Positions 27,216-36,329 of a stretch of 38,478 nt of DNA are shown here, piece after piece. Position numbers and translations under genes: made by a program. The notes beneath the pieces are model-generated. The model had not been told where the DNA came from, ran no database searches, and was given only the letters and a program-made list of their open reading frames with translations. Position 1 is the stretch's first letter. The number at the start of each line of letters is the position of its first letter. Source of the DNA: Alphaproteobacteria bacterium (GTDB lineage Bacteria; Pseudomonadota; Alphaproteobacteria; JAUXUR01); NCBI GenBank assembly GCA_030696155.1, contig JAUYSY010000004.1, forward strand, positions 1-38,478, given 5' to 3'.

Positions 27216-28103
27216 ATGAAAAGATATGTTTTAACAGCAGGAACAAAATATGTTGATATTGATGTTTTGGCGTGTGCAATTGCATTAAGTGAAATATTAG
27301 CCCTAGATAATATTAAAAGTTCAATATTTCTTCCTGGGCCTTTTAATGGAACAATTCCAAAAAAATATTATCATTACAAAGAATCTTTTATCGATACTCT
27401 GAATGATGCTGATCGATATATTTTACTTGATATATCTGATCCTAACCATATTGATTCAAAAATTTCTGTAGATGCAATTGATTTTGTATTTGATCATCAT
27501 TATGGTTATGAGAAATTTTGGAAGGATCGATTGTGTCAGAAAGCCATTATTGAGCCCGTTGGTGCGTGTGCAACGCTTATTGCAGAGCAAGCAATTGATT
27601 CTTTAAATCAATTATCAAAAGATTCTATTCATTTGTTATTGTTAGCAATCATATCAAATACGTTATGTTTTAAGGCAAATGTGACAAGTGATAGAGATAA
27701 AAAAATTTTTGATCTATTGCTTCCTTTATCTTGTTTTTCTGAAAATTGGATTGAGTCATATTACAAAGAAATTGAAAATGGATTTTTAGAAAATATTGAA
27801 AATAATATAAAAAATGATACGAAAATCATTAATAATTTTCATTTCACCCAAATAGAACTTTATAAAATAGATAATTTTTTAAAAATATATCCTCTGTCTT
27901 CAATCAACAATCTTATGAATAATCTTTTTGAACATTGGGTTTTAAGTCTTGTTCATATTGAAAAAAACGAGAATATTTTATTGTTTTCCTCCGTTAGTCT
28001 ATCTAATCTTTTTCAAGAAAAAATTTCATTCATCAAAAAAGAGCATGGTGTTTTTAAAACAAATAGACTTTGTTTAAGAAAAGAATTTTTAAAATATTTA
28101 TAA
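27216..28103 (+). CDS. DHH-family phosphoesterase
   Basis: A 295-residue protein of the DHH superfamily, related to family II pyrophosphatases and other Mn-dependent phosphoesterases. Metal-binding motifs are visible: YVDIDVLACAIAL (Asp14, Asp16), LLDISD (Asp72), FDHH at 92-95 and EPVGACATLI at 113-122. In true family II pyrophosphatases the first motif starts with His; here that site is Thr (AGTKYVD), which points to another DHH subgroup. The C-terminal 130 residues are poorly conserved to the eye. The substrate is unknown. Nothing before it looks operon-linked; the gap from accA is 71 nt. Confidence 0.75.
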   Translation: MKRYVLTAGTKYVDIDVLACAIALSEILALDNIKSSIFLPGPFNGTIPKKYYHYKESFIDTLNDADRYILLDISDPNHIDSKISVDAIDFVFDHHYGYEKFWKDRLCQKAIIEPVGACATLIAEQAIDSLNQLSKDSIHLLLLAIISNTLCFKANVTSDRDKKIFDLLLPLSCFSENWIESYYKEIENGFLENIENNIKNDTKIINNFHFTQIELYKIDNFLKIYPLSSINNLMNNLFEHWVLSLVHIEKNENILLFSSVSLSNLFQEKISFIKKEHGVFKTNRLCLRKEFLKYL

Positions 28104-28104
28104 G

Positions 28105-28266
28105 ACGCTTTTTGATTATCTATTGCGTGATTTTGACATGGCTGTAAATTGTGTATCACAAATTAATCAAAGATCCTTAGAAGCACATAAAAAAATAGGC
28201 ATGAAATCAATTGATTCATTTGAATTTAAGGGTGCATCCTTTGCTATTTTGGCAAAAAAGTTATAG
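28105..28266 (+). pseudogene. C-terminal remnant of a GNAT acetyltransferase
   Basis: A short open stretch reads LFDYLLRDFDMAVNCV, then SQINQRSLEAHKKIGMKS and FEFKGASFAILAKKL before a TAG. The asparagine-Gln-Arg-Ser and A-H-K-K-I-G pattern is the acetyl-CoA-binding end of GNAT N-acetyltransferases. Nothing of the first two thirds of such a protein is present: the DHH gene ends immediately before it. The first ATG is at 28138 and would give only 42 residues. I read it as the tail of a deleted gene. Confidence 0.65.
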
Positions 28267-28307
28267 CATAGAAAGAAACAGCAGTGTTTAGAATGCACTT
28301 GTTTTAT

Positions 28308-28335
28308 AAATTGGCCTTTTTATCGGCCAATTTTT
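28308..28335. terminator. Bidirectional hairpin terminator
   Basis: AAATTGGCC and GGCCAATTT form a 9-bp stem with an 8-nt loop, followed by T5 on the plus strand. It lies between convergent transcription units, so it can serve both the DHH gene and the minus-strand gene ending at 28362. Confidence 0.75.
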
Positions 28336-28361
28336 AAATTGTAAATAAAAGCGATAGAAAA

Positions 28362-29495
28362 TTAAACTTTACGTTTAAATTCATATTCCGTTACTTTTAA
28401 ACCTCCAATAAGAAGATCGTACTTTAATACTTCATATTCTCCTGTTGAGTCTATTACATTTTCAGCTTTTTCACGAAATATAAGAGTTACATCATCAAAC
28501 AATTCAGCGGTTTGTAATATTAATCTCGAATCTTCATAGTTAGATTTATAAAATTTGTTTCCATAAAACACGCCTTGCATATTGTCAAAACAATGAAATG
28601 TATGCATGAAGGGGCTATTATTCGTAGAAAAAGAATCATATTCACTTGAAATGTCGATATAGAGTGGTTTTTTTGATTTTATATTATTGATATATACATC
28701 AACTTCAAAAGTTACATGATCGTCACAGATTCTTCCACTTTTTATCTTAAGATCAATATTAGTTTTTTGAGCACTATTAGAAGTTAATTCTTTCAATATC
28801 TTCAACACGCTATTTTTTTGTATCCTGTACACATAGCCATCTTTAATCATCTGATTATCATCAAACAAATCATAGTCAATTAAACTATTTTCAAATTGTT
28901 TTAATGCATTACCTTGATCTTCTCCATAAACAACAGGCAGATTATTTGTATCTCTGCCAATATTTGTAAAAGTTGTTGTTTCGTGTCCATCATCCATAGC
29001 GACAAAACGCGTAGAAAAATCAATTGCATTATGATGCGAACAGCTGGTTTGATTTTGAGGGAACAATTCTTCAGTTTTGTTGAGAGGGCCTGTATATAAT
29101 GCTATCTCATTTACGACTTTATTTGAAATGGTTGAATTATTAGTGGAAATTACATCTGTCGTATTGAATTTATTATATGTATTCAAGTCATTCCGTAAAT
29201 TAGGCACATCATTTTCTACGATTTGAAGTTTACCATTAATTGTATACATTGTTCCTATACTAGCTGCCATTGCCATAAGAGCAAAATAAGGTAATGCTTT
29301 TTGACAATTTATTCTTGAACAAGGCATCGTAAATTTCGGTATTATGTTTGTATTATGATGATGGTGTTTACCTATTTTTTGTCTTTGTGCTTCTAAATCT
29401 GATTTTTTTGCTGAAAAAGCAAAATTAGAATTCATAGCGGATAATATAAAAAATGTTAAAAATAAAAATTTTATATTAAGTCTATTTAATTTCAT
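28362..29495 (-). CDS. Membrane-anchored or exported protein of unknown function
   Basis: A 377-residue product I do not recognise. It has an N-terminal hydrophobic segment (about 8-28, ending NSNFAFSA) that could be a signal peptide, a His-rich patch (KHHHHN) near 43-48 and a second hydrophobic segment (YFALMAMAASIGTMYTI, about 70-86). The following region is Asn/Thr-rich. The C-terminal half looks like a beta-rich domain (KSGRICDDHVTFEVDVYIN) with a few cysteines. AAGGA precedes the ATG. Low-complexity composition and export signals suggest an envelope or secreted protein, but no family can be named. Confidence 0.6.
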   Translation of the reverse strand: MKLNRLNIKFLFLTFFILSAMNSNFAFSAKKSDLEAQRQKIGKHHHHNTNIIPKFTMPCSRINCQKALPYFALMAMAASIGTMYTINGKLQIVENDVPNLRNDLNTYNKFNTTDVISTNNSTISNKVVNEIALYTGPLNKTEELFPQNQTSCSHHNAIDFSTRFVAMDDGHETTTFTNIGRDTNNLPVVYGEDQGNALKQFENSLIDYDLFDDNQMIKDGYVYRIQKNSVLKILKELTSNSAQKTNIDLKIKSGRICDDHVTFEVDVYINNIKSKKPLYIDISSEYDSFSTNNSPFMHTFHCFDNMQGVFYGNKFYKSNYEDSRLILQTAELFDDVTLIFREKAENVIDSTGEYEVLKYDLLIGGLKVTEYEFKRKV

Positions 29496-29887
29496 CGTAT
29501 AATTCCTTTTGATGTTTTAAGTATATATTATTTAATTTATGATAAATTTTATTTTAAATTAAATAATGCATGCGTAAATAATACAAAAAAAATTCATTTT
29601 GTCAAGTGTGTCATAATGCAATTATTATTATGTTTGTTTTATTTTTTATTTAAATATTATTTATTATAATAGATTTTATTTATTGTAATGTAGTTTAAAA
29701 AATGGATATTTCTGTTTTTTTATTGACGATATATTAAAGTTAAAAAAGTTGTCGACGGTATTATTCTTGGTCTATTTTTTAATGTCATGCATTAATGAGC
29801 TATAGTATAATTTTTAGAATTTAAGTATGGATTGCCGCAAACGTCTTTGTGCTAAATCACGTAGGCATTTTCACGGGAGGCATTAGT
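29496..29887. other. AT-rich intergenic region with a half copy of repeat C
   Basis: About 390 nt between two minus-strand genes. The first 330 nt are very AT-rich with no gene I can support; the rest is a truncated repeat C arm (29827-29876). Confidence 0.6.
29827..29876. repeat. Half copy of hairpin repeat C
   Basis: TGGATTGCCGCAAACGTCTT and the following GTAGGCATTTTC match the right arm of the full repeat at 31205-31335. The left arm is missing. Confidence 0.7.
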
Positions 29888-31138
29888 CTAATTCTTTACA
29901 ACAATCACGCCATGATGTTTTTTACCTGCTGACACTTTAATACTTCCATCTATTAAATCTTTTGTGCTTAAATGATAAGCCTCATCGTCGATAACATTAT
30001 TATTAACGCGTGCGCCACGGCCTTTAATAAGACGTTTGGCCTCGCCATTGCTTTCGACAAAACCAATTTGCTTCAAAGCTTCAATGAACGATAATCCTTT
30101 TTCAAGATCATTCATCGAGATTTCTAAGCTTGGTAAATCGCCACCAGCGCCACCTTCTTCAAATACTTTTTTGGCTGTTTCGAAAGAATGGCGGGCCGCA
30201 TCAATGCCGTGACACAATGTCGTTGCTTCATTGGCTAAAATAATTTTAGCTTCATTCAGTTGATTGCCTTCAAGTTTTTCGAGTTGCGCGATTTCAGAAA
30301 TCGGTAATTCAGTGTAAAAACGTAATAAAGTACCGACATCAGCATCTGAAGCATTGCGCCAAAATTGCCAATAATCATAAGGGCTTAATTTGTCCGCATT
30401 CAGCCAGACAGCGCCCCTTTCCGTTTTACCCATTTTTGTACCATCAGACATGGTCAATAAAGGGGAGGTGAGGCCAAATACATGTTTGTGGTTGACGCGA
30501 CGGGTCAAATCAGTGCCGTTGACAATATTGCCCCATTGATCTTGGCCACCCATTTGCAATACGCAATTATAGCGTTTGTTGAGCTCAGCAAAATCATAGG
30601 CTTGAAGGATCATGTAATTGAATTCAAGAAAGCTTAAATTTTGTTCGCGCTCAAGACGCATTTTAACAGAATCAAAGCTCAGCATACGATTCACTGAAAA
30701 ATGAATACCATAATCACGTAAAAATGCCATATAATTAAGATGATCGAGCCAATCAGCATTGTCCACCATAATGGCATCATTGGGCCCATCGCCAAAAGTA
30801 AGGAATTTTTCGAAAACTTTTTTGATGCCTTGTTTATTATGTTCGATTTGCTCAAGGCTTAACATTTTACGTGCTTCATCTTTAAAAGATGGATCGCCCA
30901 CTTTAGAGGTCCCACCGCCCAATAAAACAATAGGTTTATGACCTGTTTGCTGTAAATGACGCAGCATCATGATGGAAATAAGATTGCCCACATGCAAGCT
31001 ATCAGCCGTGCAATCAAAACCTATATAGGCAACAATTTTATTGGTTTGGGCGTATTCGTCTAACCCCGATTGATCGGTGCATTGATTTAAAAAGCCGCGT
31101 TCGGCAAGTGTTTTTAAAAAAGTGGAGTGTGGGGTCAT
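29888..31138 (-). CDS. tyrS: Tyrosyl-tRNA synthetase
   Basis: A class I synthetase that charges tRNA-Tyr. It has 416 residues. The HIGH-type motif is HVGN at 49-52 ([10 protein letters not shown]) and the KMSKS-type motif is KMGKT ([15 protein letters not shown]), both normal for TyrS. The tyrosine-pocket stretch [11 protein letters not shown] is present. A C-terminal S4 RNA-binding domain covers about 350-410 ([13 protein letters not shown]). GAGGA precedes the ATG. The gene is bracketed by a full and a half copy of repeat C. Confidence 0.97.
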   Translation of the reverse strand: MTPHSTFLKTLAERGFLNQCTDQSGLDEYAQTNKIVAYIGFDCTADSLHVGNLISIMMLRHLQQTGHKPIVLLGGGTSKVGDPSFKDEARKMLSLEQIEHNKQGIKKVFEKFLTFGDGPNDAIMVDNADWLDHLNYMAFLRDYGIHFSVNRMLSFDSVKMRLEREQNLSFLEFNYMILQAYDFAELNKRYNCVLQMGGQDQWGNIVNGTDLTRRVNHKHVFGLTSPLLTMSDGTKMGKTERGAVWLNADKLSPYDYWQFWRNASDADVGTLLRFYTELPISEIAQLEKLEGNQLNEAKIILANEATTLCHGIDAARHSFETAKKVFEEGGAGGDLPSLEISMNDLEKGLSFIEALKQIGFVESNGEAKRLIKGRGARVNNNVIDDEAYHLSTKDLIDGSIKVSAGKKHHGVIVVKN

Positions 31139-31204
31139 TTGTTCCTCAAATAATCAATTTTTAAGGTACGTATAGTGAATTTACCTGAAAAACTATAAAT
31201 AGCA

Positions 31205-31335
31205 CGTCATTGCGAGAATAGCCGAGTGTTTATGCGAGGCTGTGCGTGGCAATCCATACTTTGTGTTTGCTGATTCAAGTGTGGATTGCCACATATGCCT
31301 TTGTGCTAACGCACTCAGGCATTTTCGCAATGACG
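31205..31335. repeat. Hairpin repeat C, full copy 1
   Basis: Ends are CGTCATTGCGA and TCGCAATGACG, perfect 11-bp inverted repeats. Inner blocks GTGGCAATCCA and TGGATTGCCAC are also inverted, so most of the 131 nt can fold into one long imperfect hairpin. Confidence 0.9.
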
Positions 31336-31400
31336 AATACTTATAGATTTCGTGTCACTACACATTGAGTATCGCCAGTAGTTTCTTTTTCCTGGGCAGA

Positions 31401-31427
31401 GCTGACGACGAATTTCCATAATCTGGG
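31401..31427 (+). repeat. Possible remnant of family B repeat
   Basis: CTGACGACGAATTTCCATA resembles the right end of family B (CTGACGACGAATTTGCCCAT). Only about 25 nt are recognisable. Confidence 0.35.
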
Positions 31428-31436
31428 TAATCACCT

Positions 31437-32099
31437 TTAGGCAGCTTCTGCAAGCGGTCTTTCGCCTAATATGCCATCAATATAATCATTGACATGAACC
31501 ATTAATTCGTCTGTTTTGGCATCAAAGAAATGATTGGCGCCTTCAATAACGCGATAATCAACGCTTACGCCTTTTTGGCGGGTAATTTTTGAAATCAAAT
31601 TGTCCACAGATTCTAAAGGAACAACTTCATCGCGGTCACCCATGACGATCATGCCAGAAGCAGGGCAGGGTGCTAAAAAGCTAAAATCAAAAAGATTGGC
31701 AGGTGGTGAAACGGATACATAGCCATTAATTTCAGGGCGACGCATTAAAAGTTGCATCCCAATCCAGGAACCAAAAGAAAAACCTGCAACCCAGCAAGAT
31801 CTGAAATGAGGATTAATGTTTTGCATATAATCCAAAACGGACGCTGCAACACTTAATTCATCTTCGCCACCATCAAACAATCCTTCAGATCGTCCAACAC
31901 CTGGGAAATTAAAGCGCATCGTTGTAAAACCACGTTGTGCAAAAGCCTGAAACATTTGATATACAACACGATTATTCATTGTGCCGCCATGCTCAGGATG
32001 GGGATGGAGGATAAGCGCTAATGGAGCAGTAGGATCAATACCAGGCTTATAGCGGGCTTCAATTCGACCAAGAGGACCATTGATGATTAGTTCAGGCAT
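31437..32099 (-). CDS. Alpha/beta hydrolase, small conserved type
   Basis: A cytoplasmic serine hydrolase of 220 residues. The nucleophile elbow GFSFGS gives Ser108. Asp155 or Asp157 (MGDRDEVVP) and His190 (GANHFF) complete a likely triad. HPHPEHGGTMNNRV at 32-45 and FNFPGVGRSEG are typical of a small alpha/beta hydrolase group common in Alphaproteobacteria. There is no signal peptide. The stop is separated from tyrS by a 298-nt gap holding repeat C, so co-transcription is doubtful. The substrate is unknown. Confidence 0.82.
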   Translation of the reverse strand: MPELIINGPLGRIEARYKPGIDPTAPLALILHPHPEHGGTMNNRVVYQMFQAFAQRGFTTMRFNFPGVGRSEGLFDGGEDELSVAASVLDYMQNINPHFRSCWVAGFSFGSWIGMQLLMRRPEINGYVSVSPPANLFDFSFLAPCPASGMIVMGDRDEVVPLESVDNLISKITRQKGVSVDYRVIEGANHFFDAKTDELMVHVNDYIDGILGERPLAEAA

Positions 32100-32156
32100 G
32101 TACTACTCCTTATTTAATGTGCACTCGTAATTAGAGTTATTAGAAATCAATAGGTT

Positions 32157-32290
32157 CGTCGTTGCGAGCGGCCTAAATTTAAAAAGGGCCGCGTGGCAAT
32201 CCAGTTCTAAAACAAACATTAAAGCTATTTAAATGCTTTTTTCTGGATTGCTTCTTCGCCCCATTTAATTTGGGGCTCATCGCAACGACG
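32157..32290. repeat. Hairpin repeat C, full copy 2
   Basis: Ends CGTCGTTGCGA and CGCAACGACG are inverted, with inner blocks GCAATCCAG and CTGGATTGC also inverted. The arms carry their own small hairpins (GGCC, then GGCC; CCCC, then GGGG). Confidence 0.9.
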
Positions 32291-32424
32291 GAAACTTCAG
32301 GTTTCTTAATACTAGGTGTTATCGAGTTCGCGTTATTATTTTGCTCGATGAGCATTGTGCAAAACATTTACGAAAAAGAACCGATATGATTTATATACAA
32401 AATTTATCCAAAATCTCAACTTCA

Positions 32425-32457
32425 ATAGTTGACTATTTTACTCGGATATTGTATGTT
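32425..32457 (+). promoter_or_regulatory. iscR promoter with overlapping type 1 IscR operator
   Basis: A -35 box TTGACT (32429-32434) and a weak -10 TATGTT (32452-32457) are 17 nt apart. The 25-nt stretch 32425-32449 (ATAGTTGACTATT, then TTACTCGGATAT) matches the E. coli type 1 IscR site as I remember it at about 23 of 25 positions. It covers the -35 box, as expected for autorepression by [2Fe-2S]-IscR. Confidence 0.75.
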
Positions 32458-32534
32458 TAATACTAGCTCTGATCCTTATACCGCATTTTGTGGACAATAG
32501 GGTATATAAAAATGTAGATGAGAAGAAAATTTAG

Positions 32535-33011
32535 ATGAAACTAGGTACAAAAGGTCGCTATGCAGTTATGTCAATGGTTGATATCGCTTGTCATGACGAT
32601 AAAGAAGCTGTTTCACTTAATGATATTGCTACACGTACTGAAATTTCTTTGCCTTATCTTGAGCAACTTTTCATGAAATTACGTAAATCTGGCCTTGTTA
32701 CCTCTGTTCGAGGACCGGGTGGTGGGTATAAACTTGCGAGACCCTCAAATAATATTCGTATTTCTGATATTTTACTGGCAGTTGATGTTCAAATTCACAC
32801 AACCAGATGTGAGCCAAATTCTGCGATGGGATGTAGGATTAATCATGGACGTTGTTTAACGCATGATTTGTGGGATGCGATGGGACGTCAAATGGCTCTT
32901 TTTTTGAACAGTGTTACATTAGAAGATGTTGTTCAAGGACGTTTGATTGAAAAATCAATGCATCACGTTAAAAAAGAAGAACAAGAAAATATTTTAAAGG
33001 TCGTCTCGTGA
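32535..33011 (+). CDS. iscR: Fe-S cluster assembly regulator IscR (Rrf2 family)
   Basis: A winged-helix transcription regulator of 158 residues. It binds a [2Fe-2S] cluster and represses the isc operon when clusters are sufficient. The N-terminal stretch MKLGTKGRYAVMSMVDIA and the recognition region SLPYLEQLF with VRGPGGGYKLAR are diagnostic. Cluster ligands are Cys92, Cys100, Cys107 and His110 (RCEPNSAMGC, RCLTHDLW). It leads the operon: its TGA overlaps the GTG start of the next gene by 3 nt. A matching operator lies upstream. Confidence 0.95.
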   Translation: MKLGTKGRYAVMSMVDIACHDDKEAVSLNDIATRTEISLPYLEQLFMKLRKSGLVTSVRGPGGGYKLARPSNNIRISDILLAVDVQIHTTRCEPNSAMGCRINHGRCLTHDLWDAMGRQMALFLNSVTLEDVVQGRLIEKSMHHVKKEEQENILKVVS

Positions 33012-34171
33012 AAAATATTTATTTAGATTACAACGCTTCTTTTCCTGTTAAGCCAAAAATTTTAGAGCAATTGCTCACACAGACAGATTCTTATGGCAAT
33101 CCTTCTTCCATTCATTTTTTTGGACGGCAATCACGTCAAAAAATTGAAGAAACACGTCATAAATTTGCGAAATGTCTGAATGTTACAAGTGATAAGATTA
33201 TTTTTACAAGTGGTGGGACTGAAGCCAATAATATGGTGTTAAAAGGCTTTGTAGCTGAACATAAAAATAAAGGGACGCTTCTTATATCGGCTACCGAGCA
33301 TCCATCTGTTCTTAAAACAGCTTTCACGCTTTTAGGTGAGCATTGCCCCCTTATCAATGTTAAAAAATCAGGTATCATAGATTTAGTTCATTTAGAAGAT
33401 TTCCTCCGCCGGGCTGAAAAACCTATTTTGGTTTCTGTTATGTACGCTAATAATGAAACCGGGGTAATTCAGCCCATCTCTCAGATTGCTTCCCTTACCC
33501 ATCAATATGGCGGCTTACTTCATTGTGATGCTGTGCAAGCTTTTGGCAAAATTAATTTTGATTTTGGCGATGATCTACCCGATTTTATCACTTTCTCGGG
33601 TCATAAAATTGGCGCCCTTCAAGGTGTTGGTGTTCTTTTTTCAAAATATAATTTTCCATATGATGCACTCATAAGTGGTGGTGGTCAGGAAAAAGGACGC
33701 CGTTCAGGGACAGAAAATGTTCTTGGGATTGAAAGCCTAGGGCTTGTGCTCTCTCATTTAAATGCTGATATATATAATTGTAGTAAGGTTGAATTTTTGC
33801 GTGATTATATGGAAGCGCAACTTGTAGAAATTGCACCTAATCTTGTTTTTTTTGGGAAAGATGCGCCACGACTTCCTAACACTTCTTGTTTTGGGTGTTT
33901 AGGTTTGGCGGGTGACATGCAAGTCATTAGCTTGGATTTAGAAGGCATTGCTATTAGCGCAGGGTCAGCTTGTGCGTCTGGCAAAGTTAAACCATCACAT
34001 GTTTTATTGGCTATGGGTGCAAGTGAGGCACTTGCGCAATCAGCTATTCGAATCAGTATGGGGCCGATGACCACAAAAGAAGATATCGATTATTTTTTAA
34101 AAGCATGGACAAAAATTTATGTGCGTGGATTAAAAGATCAGCTTCAATTAATAAATCAAAACAATGGATAA
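33008..34171 (+). CDS. Cysteine desulfurase, NifS-like (first of two)
   Basis: A PLP-dependent desulfurase of 387 residues that releases sulfur from cysteine as enzyme persulfide. The PLP lysine is Lys200 in FSGHKIGA, and the catalytic loop is [14 protein letters not shown] with Cys322. It starts with GTG, overlapping the iscR stop, and its own stop overlaps the next gene's start region. It is clearly diverged from the second desulfurase. The IscR, NifS-like, IscS, IscU order is what I recall from Rickettsiales. Whether it serves IscU or another acceptor such as tRNA thiolation cannot be told from sequence. Confidence 0.9.
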   Translation: MKNIYLDYNASFPVKPKILEQLLTQTDSYGNPSSIHFFGRQSRQKIEETRHKFAKCLNVTSDKIIFTSGGTEANNMVLKGFVAEHKNKGTLLISATEHPSVLKTAFTLLGEHCPLINVKKSGIIDLVHLEDFLRRAEKPILVSVMYANNETGVIQPISQIASLTHQYGGLLHCDAVQAFGKINFDFGDDLPDFITFSGHKIGALQGVGVLFSKYNFPYDALISGGGQEKGRRSGTENVLGIESLGLVLSHLNADIYNCSKVEFLRDYMEAQLVEIAPNLVFFGKDAPRLPNTSCFGCLGLAGDMQVISLDLEGIAISAGSACASGKVKPSHVLLAMGASEALAQSAIRISMGPMTTKEDIDYFLKAWTKIYVRGLKDQLQLINQNNG

Positions 34172-34175
34172 AATA

Positions 34176-35393
34176 ATGACTAGTTCAAAACAACTTTATT
34201 TTGACTATCAAGCGACAACGCCAATGGATCCGCGTGCTTTGGCGCTTATGCTGCCTTATTTTACGGAAAAATTTGGTAATCCCCATTCCAAAAGTCATTC
34301 TTATGGGTGGGAAAGTGAAGATGCCATTGAAGCAGCGCGCGCGCATATTGCGCATTTAATAAAGGCTGATCCTAAGGAAATTATTTTTACGTCAGGGGCG
34401 ACTGAATCTAATAATTTGGCGATAAAAGGGATTGCTGATTTTTATGGTGATCAAAAACGGCATATTATTACATTATCGACTGAACATAAATGCGTGTTGG
34501 ATACGTGTCGCCATTTGGAACAAAAAGGGTTTGAGGTCACTTATTTACCTGTTTTACAAAATGGTATTGTTGATTTAGACCTTTTAAAATCATCTATACG
34601 CGCTGATACAATGCTTGTGTCGATTATGGCTGTGAACAATGAAATAGGCGTCATTCAACCCATTGCAGAAATTGGTCAAATATGCCGTGATCGTAACGTT
34701 TTTTTTCATACAGATGCAGCCCAAGCTTTTGGGAAAATACCATTAGATGTTGAATCCATGCAGATTGATTTAATGAGTATTTCTGCTCATAAAATCTATG
34801 GTCCCAAAGGCATTGGGGCATTATATGTTAGACGCAAACCACGCATACGCTTAAACGCTTTGATCAATGGTGGTGGACAAGAACGCGGTATGCGTTCAGG
34901 GACCTTGCCAACGCCTTTATGTGTGGGTTTTGGTGAAGCTGCACGATTAGCTGCCCTTGAAATAGTTGACGAAAATAAACGCCTTGAATCGTTTAAAAAT
35001 TATTTTTGGGAAACACTTTCAGCAGGCCTTAAAGATATATATTTGAACGGTGATTTTAACAATCGTATTCCAGGCAACCTTAATATCAGCTTTGCCTATG
35101 TAGAGGGTGAATCCTTGTTGATGGGGTTAAAAGATATTGCATTATCTTCAGGATCCGCTTGTACATCGTCCTCACTTGAGCCTTCTTATGTATTGCGTGC
35201 TTTGGGTGTTGAAGAAGAATTAGCGCACACATCGCTTCGTTTTGGGTTTGGGCGTTTTACAACGTTAGAAGAAGTCGAGTTTTTAGCGAAACGTGTGATT
35301 GAAGTCGTTGAAAAATTACGTGAAATGAGCCCGTTATGGGAAATGGCGCAAGAAGGTATTGATTTGAAGTCAATCGAATGGGCCGGTCATTAA
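34176..35393 (+). CDS. iscS: Cysteine desulfurase IscS
   Basis: The canonical IscS, 405 residues from this start. The PLP lysine is Lys206 ([12 protein letters not shown]), and the active-site loop is [20 protein letters not shown] with Cys329, the group I IscS pattern. The C-terminal tail that contacts IscU is present ([13 protein letters not shown]). The ATG at 34176 is chosen because it places the family's usual beginning ([14 protein letters not shown]) near the N-terminus; an ATG at 34164, inside the end of the previous gene, would add four residues. It is part of the isc operon. Confidence 0.95.
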   Translation: MTSSKQLYFDYQATTPMDPRALALMLPYFTEKFGNPHSKSHSYGWESEDAIEAARAHIAHLIKADPKEIIFTSGATESNNLAIKGIADFYGDQKRHIITLSTEHKCVLDTCRHLEQKGFEVTYLPVLQNGIVDLDLLKSSIRADTMLVSIMAVNNEIGVIQPIAEIGQICRDRNVFFHTDAAQAFGKIPLDVESMQIDLMSISAHKIYGPKGIGALYVRRKPRIRLNALINGGGQERGMRSGTLPTPLCVGFGEAARLAALEIVDENKRLESFKNYFWETLSAGLKDIYLNGDFNNRIPGNLNISFAYVEGESLLMGLKDIALSSGSACTSSSLEPSYVLRALGVEEELAHTSLRFGFGRFTTLEEVEFLAKRVIEVVEKLREMSPLWEMAQEGIDLKSIEWAGH

Positions 35394-35419
35394 TAATCGA
35401 ATAATTAGGAGAACCTAAG

Positions 35420-35818
35420 ATGTCATATACAGAACGCGTTATCGATCATTATGAAAATCCTCGTAATGTTGGGTCACTTGATAAAAATGATCCCAATGTT
35501 GGGACAGGCCTTGTAGGTGCCCCTTCTTGTGGCGATGTCATGAAACTTCAAATTAAAGTGAATAATGGTGTCATTGAAGAAGCCAAATTTAAAACTTTTG
35601 GATGTGGTTCAGCCATTGCGTCAAGTTCACTTGCGACTGAATGGATGAAGGGCAAATCCCTTGATGAAGCGCAAAAAATAAAAAATATTGAAATTGCACA
35701 CTATTTATCCTTGCCACCTGTGAAAATTCATTGTTCCGTTCTAGCTGAAGATGCTATTAAGGCAGCGATTGAGGATTACAAATCAAAAAATAAAGGAGAA
35801 ATGGCGGATGCGGCCTAA
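35420..35818 (+). CDS. iscU: Fe-S cluster scaffold protein IscU
   Basis: The scaffold on which [2Fe-2S] clusters are built. It has 132 residues, with the three conserved cysteines Cys37 (APSCGD), Cys62 (FGCGSA) and Cys105, and Asp39. The LPPVKIHC motif recognised by the HscA chaperone is intact at 98-105, which implies that an HscA exists elsewhere in the genome. AGGAG lies 8 nt upstream of the ATG. The end overlaps iscA by 11 nt. Confidence 0.97.
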   Translation: MSYTERVIDHYENPRNVGSLDKNDPNVGTGLVGAPSCGDVMKLQIKVNNGVIEEAKFKTFGCGSAIASSSLATEWMKGKSLDEAQKIKNIEIAHYLSLPPVKIHCSVLAEDAIKAAIEDYKSKNKGEMADAA

Positions 35819-36143
35819 TGTTTTAAAAATTACCGATGCGGCACAAGAGCGTATTAAAGCGTTGCTTGCACAAAGAGAGAAAAGCTCTTTGGGGATACGT
35901 ATTGGCCTTAAAACAAAGGGATGCTCTGGCCTGTCTTACGCGATTGAATATGTGGATGAAATTAATCCATTGGATGAAAAAGTAAGTATGGATACGCTGA
36001 CCGTTTTCATAGACCCCAAAGCGATTATGTTTTTAATCGGGACCGAAATGGATTTTGTTGAATCAGAACTTGAATCAGGTTTTGTGTTTCGGAATCCAAA
36101 TGAAAAAGGCAGATGCGGTTGTGGAGAATCCTTCCACGTCTAG
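35808..36143 (+). CDS. iscA: A-type Fe-S carrier IscA
   Basis: An A-type carrier of 111 residues that binds iron or clusters and passes them to target proteins. The three conserved cysteines are Cys39 (TKGCSGLSY) and Cys103/Cys105 (GRCGCGESF). AAAGGAG about 9 nt before the ATG at 35808 decides the start; the frame upstream of it lies within iscU. It is the last isc gene before a 539-nt repeat-filled gap. Confidence 0.95.
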   Translation: MRPNVLKITDAAQERIKALLAQREKSSLGIRIGLKTKGCSGLSYAIEYVDEINPLDEKVSMDTLTVFIDPKAIMFLIGTEMDFVESELESGFVFRNPNEKGRCGCGESFHV

Positions 36144-36151
36144 ATTAACTA

Positions 36152-36258
36152 TCCATCTTATGGGCAAATTCGTCGTCAGAACTGCGCTTCCGGTACTCAT
36201 GTACAAAGAGGTACACTCCGTTCCGGTTCTCGTTCTTTCTAGACTTTGCCTCATAATC
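36152..36258 (-). repeat. Family B palindromic repeat, copy 3
   Basis: Reverse-oriented copy of 3871-3978 and 22131-22238, with the same hairpin arms. It begins 8 nt after the iscA stop. Confidence 0.9.
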
Positions 36259-36329
36259 TGAATAGTTATGGGTTAAATATAGTGGAATAACTCGAAAATA
36301 ATACAAAATTCCTACGTCCCGCGGCTTGA

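Larger units (their letters stand above)
32100..32534. other. Divergent intergenic region with repeat C and the isc promoter
   Basis: About 435 nt. It contains repeat C copy 2 (32157-32290), an AT-rich stretch and the iscR promoter with its operator (32425-32457). The reading frame that crosses the repeat on the minus strand looks spurious. Confidence 0.7.

Noticed and set aside
31205..31335. Repeat C as a novel element
   Set aside because: Hairpin repeats with CGTCATTGCGAG ends and GGCAATCCA arms are, as far as I recall, widespread in intracellular and other bacteria, so the family itself is probably not new; only its positions are of interest.
32179..32367. Minus-strand frame of 62 codons near iscR
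   Set aside because: Most of it is repeat C, and there is no start context or conserved feature.
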